From assembly GCA_022457065.1 (NCBI GenBank), contig JAJGBQ010000003.1, forward strand, positions 2,604,001-2,668,000: a stretch of DNA of 64,000 nucleotides, given 5' to 3'. Source of the stretch: Curvularia sp. ZM96 (lineage: Eukaryota > Ascomycota > Dothideomycetes > Pleosporales > Pleosporaceae). The notes beneath the pieces were generated by a model. The model was not told the DNA's origin and made no database searches. It saw only the letters and a list, made by a program, of their open reading frames with translations. Of the stretch, positions 11,107-21,880 are shown piece by piece (within the stretch, counting starts at the first letter, position 1; every line of letters starts with the position of its first letter). Both the position numbers and the translations under genes were made by a program.

Positions 11107-11690
11107 AGTTTCGGGGCGAGAAGGAAAATGGAGGAAGGCGGAGATGACGCAGCTTTTTACGGAGTCTGGCCAATTAGATGGAGTCGTGGGTTTCCAAAAC
11201 TTCGTAGCGAGACGCTAACAATCTTTGAAAATCAAACGATTTCTAGATCCACCTTTGTGACAGTGTCGGACGAATTGAAGTGACTAGCTCTACGCCTTAT
11301 ATACGGGGAAAAGGTGATGTATATCTGTGGATATGATTTGTCTGTCCGGTAGCATCGTAATCCTCGAGGATGGGATTTTCCTCAGGAAAGTGATGGAATG
11401 GGCGTTTGCCGTATAGCCTTGGACGTCATGATGCCTTTATACGCTCATGGAATTTACTTGCCTGAGAGTAAGCCTGGAGGATGAGGATCTTTTGTAGAAA
11501 GGCGCAAGCGGTCGGTGAGAAGAGTGCTTGCAACTCCAACCGCGGCTGGCAGTCTGGCAGGGCACTTCACCAGTATATCAGCCATCGAATGTTCTATTCA
11601 AGCGAAGATGATGTCTTCGGGCTAGCCATATCTATCAACAAGCGTGCGGAACAAAAGACAACAGGTGTCTGCAGGAGGGTGATCTGAGTT
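11107..11690. other. Intergenic, upstream region of the hydrolase gene
   Basis: No supported gene. The hydrolase promoter must lie at the left end of this stretch. Confidence 0.4.
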
Positions 11691-11868
11691 CTGAATCGGA
11701 AGACAAACTAGAAATGCCGTATACTCCACACTGCGCGTTAATTTTAGTGCCGTTGTTTAACAGGAACTCAGCTATTTCACATCGCGCATATTTTGCAGCG
11801 TATGTCTTAAACTCAGGGGCGTACTTGCACAGCACATAAAAGTTCCCTCTTGTAGGCGAAAAACACAC
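11690..11868 (-). pseudogene. Ankyrin-repeat remnant
   Basis: One degenerate repeat is readable (ARCEIAEFLLNNGTKINAQ), typical of fungal HEIVKLLLDKGADVNAQ-type ankyrin arrays. No intact neighbouring repeat or full gene surrounds it. It is probably the leftover of an ankyrin-repeat NLR or similar protein. Confidence 0.5.
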
Positions 11869-11869
11869 G

Positions 11870-12324
11870 GAACGGGTGAGCCATGTAAGCTTTAATGTGA
11901 ATTACATACTCGCTAAGAGGTTTAACAGTATGTAAGTAGTTCATAATAGCAAAGCCTTCTTTCAAATTTCTCGTCAGTATTGAATAGACCACTTGTAAAT
12001 GTGCTCAACAATAGGTACGTCAGACAGATCTCAGCGATGCACAAGTGCGCACTGGGGCTTAGCCACGATGCAGAACACTTCAATTATTTTTGCGTGGTAT
12101 AGTGCACTAGGTGAATAATATCGCTATCTTAGTCGATAACAAGTCCAATGCAGACAGTCAGCACGTCAGCTACATAAGTTATGTTTTCTACATCGATCTC
12201 TACTTCGCCTGTTTCAACCGCAAGGGCGCAGCATATACAACCATTACCTACGAGGAAACCTCAGCTAGCAGTCAAAGGGCGCCTAAGCAAGTTCTGCAAG
12301 TGACCTCGAGAGGTTTGCTCCATA
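11870..12324. other. Intergenic stretch
   Basis: I see nothing that can be supported as a gene. Confidence 0.4.
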
Positions 12325-13380
12325 CTATTCCAAAAGTTTCAGTCGACGTCCTAAAAGTCGGGTCAAATAAAAATCTTCTTCAATCGCAGTTGCTTCGACC
12401 AGCATATCTAGAGCCAACGAGGCGTTCTTAGCCCTGCGCATAGCTAGATTGACGAGAGGTCCCAAGCCTGTGCAGTACGTGGCTAGTTCAAGCAAGAGTT
12501 TGGAGAGCATTCTTAGCTTGTCATGACTGTAACCCACAAATTTCTCTTCGTGACTATGCCATGTTGCAAGGATGATTTCTGCTGCTTGGATCCTCCTCCG
12601 ATCTCCTGCAAAATTGAGCAGCTTCTCCTGCGCCGCATATACTTGTAGCATGAGTTCCATAGTTCTTGTGCCCAGATCATGTCGGTAGCGTCTCGGGCTT
12701 CGATGAGTACACACATGACTGCGACTGTCAGCATCTTAGGTCCGGTGTCGCGCTAAACTTACATGCTTGCCAGTTGAACCATGCCTTTCTCAGCCATCGG
12801 AACTGTATCAAAGACGATTGGCTTTGGATAGCGATGTTGTACCGTAAGGTTTGTGTGGATGCTTGGAGAAGCTTTGGGCGATCATCCCCCCTTCCAGAGA
12901 ATACTCGGGCATGGAGGATCCTGAGATGCATCAAAGTGACGAAGAGCCTTGCGAATGACTGGAGAAATACATCCAAAGGCTTGATGGGGTCACAGTCTTG
13001 TAAAAACTCCTGGTTGATCCCAGCTTCCAGTTGAGCCATCATGTCGTCCTTGATGCTCTCTTCAAACTTGCTGTTGATCTGTCAAGACAGTTTGAAATGA
13101 CCGTATCTGGCAAGAAAGGTCTGTCTTTGGTGTTTGAGAACCCATTAAGTGAAAAGGCAGTATGATATGGTTGTCAACCCTGTTCTGGGCCGTGGGATTG
13201 AGGTACATGTCGGTGGGATATCATCATCTTCGATGTTCGAGGGCATCTCCACATCCTAACCATCCAATAAGGTCATTGGAGTAAGGCCAACTTTTACAGC
13301 CAAAGCCAAGTCAAGGTGCGGAGCTGCCACCAAACGCGTCGCCGATCTTCGATGTGAATTGGTGTAAGACCGAGTAGCAA
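12325..13380 (-). pseudogene. Decayed fungal-specific transcription-factor domain (Zn2Cys6 regulator type)
   Basis: The middle homology region can be followed from right to left: HIEDRRRVWWQL, then LALAVKVGLTPMTLLDG, DVEMPSNIEDDDIPP, GLTTISYCLF, and the late part QDCDPIKPLDVFLQSFARL and FRWLRKAWFNWQA. Decay is clear. There is a frame change between the WWQL and LALAVK blocks, a TAG where the family has W (LLDG-stop-DVEMP), and a TAA after YCLFT. No zinc cluster (CX2CX6C) is seen upstream. The final part (12325-12714) may be an exon in another frame (MELMLQVYAAQEKLL). Confidence 0.65.
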
Positions 13381-13900
13381 TCCAAAATGGGAGCACCAAT
13401 GCCTTCCCGTTTGGAGTGTCAAACTGTTGGTTGTTCGTTTCGTAACACAGCAGCACATTGACTAGCGAGATAAAACATAGCAACATTGAAGAAACAACAC
13501 GTTTAGTCGTTATCACCCGTACGGTCGTACAGAGCCCTTCCAACAGCAGGCATTGCGAACGAAACGTTCTATTGTGAATGGCTCCATTGTCTTTGGTTAT
13601 TATTGCAACTCGTGTTGCTTGTGGTACCTTAATTAGCTTATGTGTATTCGCGCAGCTGACTTGCTAGTCTTCCCCACGCTACGTCATGAAGGAGCCAACC
13701 CGTCAGCAAGAAATGTGTTGCTTATAAATATGATGGATACTGTTGACATGCTTCACCCACGGCCAAACTAAGCTCATATTACTACTATACATATCCACTG
13801 TAGACTACTCTTGTCTGTTTTTTACCCGAGCCTTTCATCGACATACGTTTGGAGAAGTGATAAGAACTCAAATCCTTCCAGCACTGAGGACAAGACAAAC
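13381..13900. other. Intergenic, promoter side of the 13901 gene
   Basis: No supported gene. The segment just before 13901 ends in CAAGACAAAC before the ATG, a good fungal start context. Confidence 0.4.
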
Positions 13901-14558
13901 ATGTCATCGCCAACGGCACAGCTGCCACCTGCGCAAGAAGGATCTGAACATGGATATCAAGGTCCAGACCAGCTTGAGCTAAGACGATCGGCTCGGAACG
14001 AAGACAGCAAGAGCGTGACTCTGCGGCCTGCGCATGTCGACACTGGAAAAGAGCAATTTAATACCATGGTCAGATCAATGCAGACGCCAGCAGATAGGAA
14101 GTACATCTCTATTGTTTGCACCGATGGTATCTACAGGATTCTCCACTATTTACCCACACCGCCCAATCTACCAACTGACTACGAAATATACGACGCGAAA
14201 CCCATGTCACCAGCGATGATCAAGGCCTATCTTGACACACGACGTTGGAGCCAAGCGACGGAAGACCGGTTCCGCGGAGCCGATGGAAGAACGATCACGC
14301 AGGAGTCAGTGACCTAATATGTACACTCTATGTTTAAACATTGACTAATCCGATACGAAAATTTCTAGACAGTGGTTGAGGCCTCCACCAGGCATTATGC
14401 CATCAATGGGCTCCAAGAACGAGCGCGATGATAACATGAGAAAATATCGCGAGGAAAAGGAGCAGTTAGAGCGGAAAATCGCGCGGGGAGAGATCAGCCC
14501 AAAGGAGCCCGTGGCGTGTAACAGCATCAAAAGTGACTATGATCTGAGCCCTCGCTAG
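13901..14558 (+). CDS. Small hypothetical protein, two exons
   Basis: Exons 13901-14304 and 14369-14558 encode 197 residues. The 64-nt intron has a GTCAGT donor, a TGACTAAT branch and a TTCTAG acceptor, and it joins ITQE to QWLRPPPG in phase. The protein is polar: a proline/glutamine-rich start, an RRSARNED segment, a short conserved-looking core (YISIVCTDGIYRILHYLP) and a C-terminal charged helix (MRKYREEKEQLERKIARG) likely to form a coiled coil. No signal peptide. I do not recognise the family. Confidence 0.6.
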
Positions 14559-15884
14559 GCGTAGGTTGTGGCTACGTCGGACCACGAAAGTCGATGCGTA
14601 TTAATCAACTAGGAACTAGGGGATGGCAAGGTCGAACAACATAGTTATAAGGTTGATGTTAGGATCGCCGCTTTAATACGCACAAGAATGAGAGCGAAAC
14701 GATTATAGCTGTTGTAAGACCTCACCAATCGACGTGTGCACGTAAACTCCTGCTACGCAGATCTTCATACAGTTCTGTTCATTAAGGAGTCTTTGTCAGT
14801 TCAATGTAAGATTAGCCGTCGGCGCTGTCTGTGAATTATGACGTCGCTATTACAGCACCATCGATCCTTCAATGCAGGTCCTCATGTGTGCTTGGTGGGC
14901 GGTAGGTCTCCGTCAGTTAGTCCTCAACACGCTTCTTATTGTCGTGCGGGTTACTAGGGGGCAGGTCTTGAGCGCACTTGTTCTGCTTGTCGATCTCTGA
15001 ACGACCGTGACATCGTGTTTCCCAACCCTTAAGAGATAGCATATAGATATCAATATCGTAAATTGAGCAATATGCAAAGCGTCTTCCCTACCGGCGTAGT
15101 ATTGATGCCTAAGCTCTACAGCTGTTGCGGCGTGCCAAAGCATGACGACTAAGGTTTGATGATCCTCTACCTCGACACTGTTCGCGGTATAGCTCCCGAT
15201 ATAAGGATAAGACACCTTTCTTAGTTTCGTAGAAGATCTATCATTCAACAGTTCTAATCCTTTATGTAGATGTACTCAAGCTCACCTAATGAGTATCTTA
15301 CATATACGACACAATACGATCTAAGAACTACAATCTATACCCTAGTATGGTGTACACGATTTTCCAAGAATTATTGTAGTAACAGTTTGTAAAGTGTTTG
15401 GCTAATCTTTTTGAAGTCATAGGATAGTTATAAATTGTGATGTTGATTATCTTTGCATTTTTCGATTTGTTGCTGTCTTGAACTGCCACTGTATAATATC
15501 TTGTCCACGTAACGTCCCGTATCCTTTTCTCTGGATCTGTTCAGTAGGAGTGCTTTGTTTATAGCTGTTCTTTATTCATTCAAAATAAGTGGCTGAAACT
15601 TTCGCCACACACTCCAGGCACATCGAATCTACTGACTAATTAGGAGAATCCTAGCCAACTCTGGCGTCTTTACGGCCAACTTCCGAGGCTATCCATCTAA
15701 GATTCCCAATGCAGGCACTCACCTCTTACACCCAGGTGAGTTAGTAACAGCCATCAAGTATTAAATGATGCATAGGCAGTAGTTACTGTTGAAGAGGTCC
15801 ATAGTAGCATCCATAGTATAGTGGAAGCCATAGAATTAAGCTATATCATAGGCTTTATCGGTGGCTCACCTTCACTCACTTATC
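14559..15884. other. Intergenic, contains second copy of the 50-bp dispersed repeat
   Basis: Positions 14995-15044 resemble 2131-2180. Frames elsewhere are broken. The right end is the 3' flank of the mpaB-type gene. Confidence 0.5.
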
Positions 15885-17306
15885 TTATTCCATGCCGAGA
15901 AGAGCCACACCATAGGGCACAAAACCCAGCAAAAGACAGGCCGCGATGATTGCGCTGCCGACCATAGAGAGGCATCCACCATAGAAAACGATAAAGTAGA
16001 GTAGCTCAAGTGGGCGTTCGTAAAACCACATTTGATCACCATCGAGGCGATCGTTCTTCTCACACCCCGTGATTTGACCATCCGGAATGTACTTGAAATC
16101 GAGTAAAGAGCCACCCTTGAGACCATACTTGGAGTGAATAATGGAGTTGTGCAAGATCTCGCGGCAAAGCTGGATAGACCAGGCTTCAAACGATGGGATC
16201 CAGCGCTGGGCAGTCGCAAGGCCAACTACAAGCCAGCAGTGACCCTTGAAACAAGCGTAATGATACCAACCTGAGTGACCCATGCCCAGCTGATCACAGA
16301 TGTCATCCCCGTTGAGGCGACGGCTGCCGGCTTGGATAAAGCCAGCTGATATGTTGACGGGTGGAAGGTCTTTGAGGGCCTCGACAAAGTTGTGTCCGAC
16401 GACGAGTGACGATGGCGTAATGCGCAGCTCGTTGTAGCTCATAGACTCCATGATAGCCTTGGCCTGAGATGTTGTTGCAAAGAAGTCGGTTGGGATGCCC
16501 ATGACGTGACCGACATATCTCCAAAGCGCAATGTAGTCGTCGACCTCTTGTTGAGGTGGGCGGATGCCCATATGCGGTAGCTGCTGCCAAGCGTGGTTAC
16601 AACTGAAAGTAGCGAGGGCATGGATCGAGTCAAGCGTGTTCATGGGTACGCCGTGGACGCTGGTGTCATAGTAAGAGGGGCCTTTGACCTCAGCCACACG
16701 TAGCATACGCTGTTGGACCATCGAGTGCAACAAACGCACACGTACTGTAGTCTCGTGACCTTTGCCACCGGGTTTGATGAAATCCAATGAATGTGTCACC
16801 TCGAGCACGAGCTGGAACGTCTCCAATAGCCGCCTCCGTAACGATCGCGTACTGAAGCCGCCTGTTCGCAGCAACACCTCAACCACACTTGTTGAAGCCG
16901 AATTCTCGCCAACAAATCCCTGGAGCGCGAAGCCGATGATGTTTCCCAATGCGTAGCGATAGAAAAAGCGCTGCCCACGTTCAAGCTGCTCCCAGTTGAC
17001 CCAATCGGGCACTGTGTTGACCTGTTTCCAAAATTCCTCGAGTGTCTCATCATGACGCCGGTTGGCTTTGAGTGTCGCGAACATGTCGAGTTGTTTTATC
17101 CGTTCTCCCCGTTGCTTGTGGGCTTCCTGCTCGCGCTGGTGGATCTTTTGGATGATGTTGATGGTAGCGGCACCCAGCTCATCGTGCTCGAAGCGAAGGG
17201 GATCAGTTTTTTCCTTAGGAATATGTTCTTTTGTCCAGTGAAAAGAATAGTTTCCAACAGTTCGGAGGTCCTCAGCCATAGCGTTAGAATGTTTACAACT
17301 GGCCAT
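15885..17306 (-). CDS. DUF2236 / mpaB-type (rubber-oxygenase-like) membrane oxygenase
   Basis: The frame from the ATG at 17306 gives 473 residues. It is open a further 26 codons upstream without an ATG, so an extra 5' exon is possible. Family landmarks are LLETFQLVLEVTHSLDF, VRVRLLHSMVQQRML, VHGVPMNTLDSIHALATF and DDYIALWRYVGHVMGIP, the conserved core of the ER-bound oxygenase/latex-clearing-protein family. Two hydrophobic segments close the C-terminus (LYFIVFYGGCLSMV and AIIAACLLLGFVPYG), so it is probably anchored in the ER membrane. Family knowledge: MpaB in mycophenolic acid synthesis cleaves a farnesyl chain oxidatively, and related haem enzymes cleave polyisoprene. It is divergent from the terpene synthase at 18121, which makes a terpenoid substrate plausible. 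Confidence 0.8.
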   Translation of the reverse strand: MASCKHSNAMAEDLRTVGNYSFHWTKEHIPKEKTDPLRFEHDELGAATINIIQKIHQREQEAHKQRGERIKQLDMFATLKANRRHDETLEEFWKQVNTVPDWVNWEQLERGQRFFYRYALGNIIGFALQGFVGENSASTSVVEVLLRTGGFSTRSLRRRLLETFQLVLEVTHSLDFIKPGGKGHETTVRVRLLHSMVQQRMLRVAEVKGPSYYDTSVHGVPMNTLDSIHALATFSCNHAWQQLPHMGIRPPQQEVDDYIALWRYVGHVMGIPTDFFATTSQAKAIMESMSYNELRITPSSLVVGHNFVEALKDLPPVNISAGFIQAGSRRLNGDDICDQLGMGHSGWYHYACFKGHCWLVVGLATAQRWIPSFEAWSIQLCREILHNSIIHSKYGLKGGSLLDFKYIPDGQITGCEKNDRLDGDQMWFYERPLELLYFIVFYGGCLSMVGSAIIAACLLLGFVPYGVALLGME

Positions 17307-18120
17307 GTCTCTCCTGAGTGCGGTTGGAAAATTGTACCCGAAGATCTGAAGCTGATGTTCCTGTGTTTCTAGTATATACCACAATCACTCGTTCGAATGC
17401 GCTACATAGAAATGCACACTAGCACTCAAGCGGAAGGAGTAAGAGTCGGAAGCGAACTTGGAAATTTTGTGTGAGAAACTAGGCGGCGAGATTCACACTT
17501 TGCGCTGGCTCCGACTGAAGATACCAAGGGGTCCTCAATTATCGATGGAGACACTATCAGTATGCATCGGGGTTTTGTGATAATTTCGCCAAGAATTAAG
17601 GCTCCCTGGGGCTCCTAAAATCTCGTGTTCATGTCTTGGTTTGACTAGGTACCACTTCTTGGCCAAAACTCATGCCTAATCGGGACTACGTTTACATAGA
17701 CCCACACACCGATCATACTAGTTGACAACTGTAAACTTAGATATTACGCGGGTTTTCTTCCTTCGCCGTACAGTTCGAGATCACTTGCATAAGTGCTTAC
17801 ACTTTCTTATTGATACACAAAATTAGATAAATAATTACATTGAAGTAAACCACTAATGGAAACTTAGACTCGTTAAATCTCTTGCGGGATACGCTACTGA
17901 TCCTATCAGGTTTCCACAATGCCGCGCGTGAGTTGTTCCTCGGTCAGATCCATTTCGCTGTTGACTCAAGCTAACTGCTTTATACACTTGTCTCCTTCCT
18001 TGTCAGTTTATCTTGCGTTATGCCCCTCTATTGACTCTCGATTTACTCATTGTCCTAGCTTTATGAAAAATCTTCATTTATTGCTATCACGCTCCATCAG
18101 TTCATGTTGTAACCGCAGCT
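17307..18120. promoter_or_regulatory. Divergent promoter region between the mpaB-type oxygenase and the terpene synthase
   Basis: The 814 bp carry no coding frame and separate two head-to-head start codons. I could not pick out a specific regulator site. Its interest is the shared control it implies. Confidence 0.55.
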
Positions 18121-19526
18121 ATGGAGGAGAGAACCATTGTCACCATCCCTGACTTATACAAGTGCTTCTTGACCCAAGAACCTAGATCAAATAAGGGGTA
18201 TAAAGCTGCTAAACTTGAGTCAGAGCAATGGCTTGCAAGGTCAGTAATTTCCGTTGTCAGATACCTGAATCCAACATTGCGCCCTGACCGCACCGATCAG
18301 AACATGCGACTTCGCTCCTAGTATGAGCAAAAAGGTCAACGCCTGCGATTTCTCCTTTTTCATCTCCATCGCGGCACCAGACGCACCTCCAGACAGGCTG
18401 AAGACTTTATGCGACTGGGGGAATTGGGTCTTTCCGTTCGACGACTGTGAGCTTTCATTCCAACACCGATAACAATTTGGTGTGTTTATGTGTGACCTTT
18501 TTTCCCACTGACGATAGAAAATACCACAGTATTCGACTCAGGCGAGCTAAGGACCGACCTTTCAACAGCTGAATGTGTTCTCGATAGCCTCATGGCCGAC
18601 ATGACGGGCAATCCCTTCATCGGATACAAGCTCCCTATCGTTAAGGCACATGACGACGTCTACAAACGGTTCGAAAAAGGCTCCTCCTACGGTACCCAGA
18701 GACGATTTGTTCGTGCTATGCAGCACTACACGCTAGGTGTAGCACACCACGTCGGGCACTTCACCACCAATCACATCCCGTCCCTAAAGGAGATGCTATC
18801 GACACGGCAGTTATCAGTTGGTGTCGCGCCACTCTACCATCTCGTTGAGTACGCGCATGAGATTGTGCTTCCAGATGAGGTCTTCGAGGACCCCGTGATT
18901 CAAGCACTAGAGCGCCTCGGTGCTGACTTTGTTATTTTGTACGCCGCTTCGATTGTTCTTCTATGTTATTCTTGGCACTAATTGTATGCGCACTAGATCT
19001 AATGACATACTCTCGTACCGCAAGGAAGAGGTAAGCCTTGGCCTAAAGATACGTGTATAAGTTATCAAGACACTACCCTGACCTTCTAAATGTATAGTGC
19101 GAGGGATGTCCTTTTAATATGACCGCTGCCTGCCGGCTAGCCGGGCACTCAGCGCAAGAAGCTTTCGATATATTAGGCTCCCTGCTCGAGCAGCGTTACA
19201 TTCAATGGGATCAAGCAATCCATAATCTGCCTAGTTGGGGTGCAAATATTGACGGTGAGGTCCGCCGGTATATTGAAGGCATTCAGAATGTTATCCAGGC
19301 CAACATCAGTTGGAGGTGCGTAATTTTTTGTTTTCGACTATGTAACATGGGAGTACTCTGGAAGTCAAGCATCCGCTAAAATTTTGTCCGCCTATATCGT
19401 AGCTTCCGCTCACAGCGATACCTCGGCAAAGATGCCCTTGAAGTGCAACGCACCCGTAAGATCGATGTTATGACGACTCCTCCTTACTTGAGGATTATGG
19501 ATACTAGACTCTCCTTGCTAAAGTAG
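18121..19526 (+). CDS. Class I terpene synthase (sesquiterpene-cyclase type), six exons
   Basis: Exons are 18121-18239, 18322-18446, 18530-18938, 18997-19030, 19098-19315 and 19403-19526. They sum to 1029 nt, 342 residues, the usual size of fungal single-domain cyclases. Introns of 58-87 nt have GT donors and AG acceptors, and most show CTGAC or CTAA branch sites. Splicing rebuilds all catalytic signatures. The aspartate-rich motif D80-D-L-F-D84 is assembled across intron 2. The NSE triad N220-D-I-L-S224-Y-R-K-E228 is assembled across intron 3. The RY pair R307-Y308 follows W301 across intron 5. The N-terminus (VTIPDLYKCFL) and the APDAPPDRL segment also fit. Family knowledge: such enzymes ionise farnesyl diphosphate with Mg2+ and cyclise it; the product cannot be predicted. 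Every motif is intact, so the enzyme should be active. Confidence 0.88.
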
Positions 19527-20986
19527 CCATGTGTTCTACCAACAAGTAAGTTCCATCAACTAGATAATTACTGAAATACTACTGATAGATAGCCAGCGCA
19601 GAGTACACGTTCGAAGTTAGATGGCTGCTTCGAGGCAGAGCAGGCGGGTAGACTTGTTTTTAACGTCCTATAGTTGTATTCTGAAAACATCATGTTTAAG
19701 ATCATCATAGACTTATACAGTAATTCAAGCAAAGTATGGAAGGTAATATATACCTGCTAACAGTGTCTTGTTTACTGTCTCTTGCATGGTTACTACAAGT
19801 TGCTGTCCCATTACCGTTTGCTGTAACCGTGTGAAACCATCGCCAGCAGATGAGTAAACAAACACTGCAGAAGCAAATTAGATAGCTCCTTATCAAGCAC
19901 AACCAATAGTTGTCGCAGGCTATGCAAGACTGCAAAAGCAATAACTTCAGCTGAGCAGAAGCAACAAGCCACTGTAACGGCAACAAGGATGCACCATCTC
20001 AACAAGAAAAAGCAATACATATACACTATAGATAAATAAAGACGGTAGATAGCAGACATAATGCATATTAGATTCACCACACCCACACGTGCGACAATAG
20101 TATACCTGTGTGATAGCTCTCTGAGCGTAGCCCCTTACAAACGGCTAGAGTGAACATAAAGTCTCTCGAGTCCTACAGCGCATTAGCAGTAGAGCCAAGG
20201 AGTTGATCGACTAGAGCAAGTGATGCTACCTAGGTAGAGCGGCGTTATTCGTACATGACAGTGGCATAGGCACGGGCTCTGACGCATACTAATTGGCTAA
20301 GAACCACATCAAAGGTATCATGAAATCATTCGTATGTCTTAGGGTATGATCGCCACGCCGGGCACCTCGGTAACCGACATGATTGGTTAACAATTCTATC
20401 GAGCTCTCAATAGACATGTGCATATATCTTAGGACCCAGAACTGTGTATCCCCAGAGCTGAAAGTTGCTAATGCCAAATGCTAGAGATGCTATCGCATGT
20501 GTCACTGAGGCCTACCTCTGACAACACTGCAAACTTCCTTCCCCATGTCTGTTTAGTTCTATTCGTCGTCAGAACCACAGATGACAACAAGACAGCTAAG
20601 CTGCTATCATACCAAATGTGGCTCCTGCTCACTAGCGGCATCGAATATGAAGGTATAGCGATACCTGAATAAAGGGGTGGCATGTCTCTCCAGTAGGCCC
20701 ATGGCTGATTGACAAGGCTAGTCTCGATATCGAGAAATCCGTAACTTATGCTACGCGTTGGACTCCGGTCTACGCGCGTACACCTACATAATCATAGCTT
20801 TGGGTACCAAGATATGTAGTAGATGACGCATTCAGTAGACGCATGACGCCTCATCCAATGGACTTGCATCACTCCTCACGATGACGTGTTCCTTAGAGAT
20901 GGATACCAGCTTCCAATAGCATATAAAGCGGTCGCTGTCTTGAGTATCCCACATTTGTATTACTACAAGAACCCAAGATTGCAACT
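19527..20986. other. Intergenic stretch
   Basis: Only short broken frames are seen, some with hydrophobic translations of no recognised family. The last 100 bp are the likely promoter of the 20987 gene. Confidence 0.45.
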
Positions 20987-21419
20987 ATGTCGTTCACCAA
21001 CCCTGTCTACATCATCGCTATCAACGGCGGCCACGTCGTCGAAGTCGACAATAGCGGAAAGGAAATCAAGACCCAAAAAGCAACGGAGTCTAAGTCCCAG
21101 CAATGGGTGGTGGAGCGAAACCACGCACATAAAGCAGATGAGTTCGCGCTTCGAAATGTCGCAACCAACGCCTATCTTGGGGCTCCCAAGGGCGATAATG
21201 GTACACATTGCACCACCACAAACGCAAAGCAGTTCTGGCGAGCGGAGCGTGGTCACGCGCCTGGATCCTTCTGGTAGGTCTTGACTTCGAACGGTTTATG
21301 TGCGCTTGCTTATAGTAAGTAGGTTAAAGAATCTCGAGTTTGACAACGCATGCCTGTGCAACTCGTGGGCCAACACCACCCCTAACAGCGTCGTCTACAT
21401 GTGGCAGAAAGATGTATGA
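20987..21419 (+). CDS. Small beta-trefoil (ricin-B-like carbohydrate-binding fold) protein, two exons
   Basis: Exons 20987-21273 and 21323-21419 encode 127 residues. The 49-nt intron has a GTAGGT donor and joins PGSF-W to LKNLEFDN in phase. The pattern fits two to three trefoil repeats: VYIIAINGGHVVEVDNSG, QQWVVERN, FALRNVATNAYLGAP, FWRAERG, then FWLKNLEFDNACLCN and VVYMWQKD. The QxW-type motifs (SQQWVV, KQFWRA, VVYMWQ) recur at the spacing expected for this fold. No signal peptide is visible, so it is probably an intracellular lectin-like protein. The sugar ligand, if any, is unknown. Confidence 0.65.
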
Positions 21420-21880
21420 TGCCCTTCACGCCCACCGTTAATGATTAAGCGTTGACCAAATTATAGGATAATTGGGTCCAGTCTATGCTCTGGTATTTTA
21501 GGGATGTCAATGATAAAGGCCTATTCTAGTCATATTGGTCAAAATTAAGCCCGTTGTGGTTGATGTAATTACTAGGGCCATACTTGGGCGGAGGGGTCAT
21601 TTGAATGCTTGTCAAAATGGACTAGATTTGAATCAGTGGTAGTAGGATGGGGAGGTTACCAATGCAGTTGCTTGACACATTCCTGCCAAGACCAAATGTA
21701 GTCACGATCATATTTCAGGTCTCTATTCATCGTTCTTATCTGTTAGACTACCTCCTCTGTGACACAACCACAGTGATTCAGAATGGACTTGCAGGTCCCG
21801 CAAGACCACCGCCAGAGCTGCGCTGAGCCTCCTGCGTTTCGCTCCTGCTACGTACGCCGATCCTGCATCCATACAAAGCG
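21420..21880. other. Intergenic stretch
   Basis: No supported gene. Confidence 0.4.

Noticed and set aside
15885..17384. Longer start (26 more codons) for the mpaB-type gene
   Set aside because: The extension begins at a TTG and holds no ATG; an extra 5' exon is possible but none could be joined with confidence.
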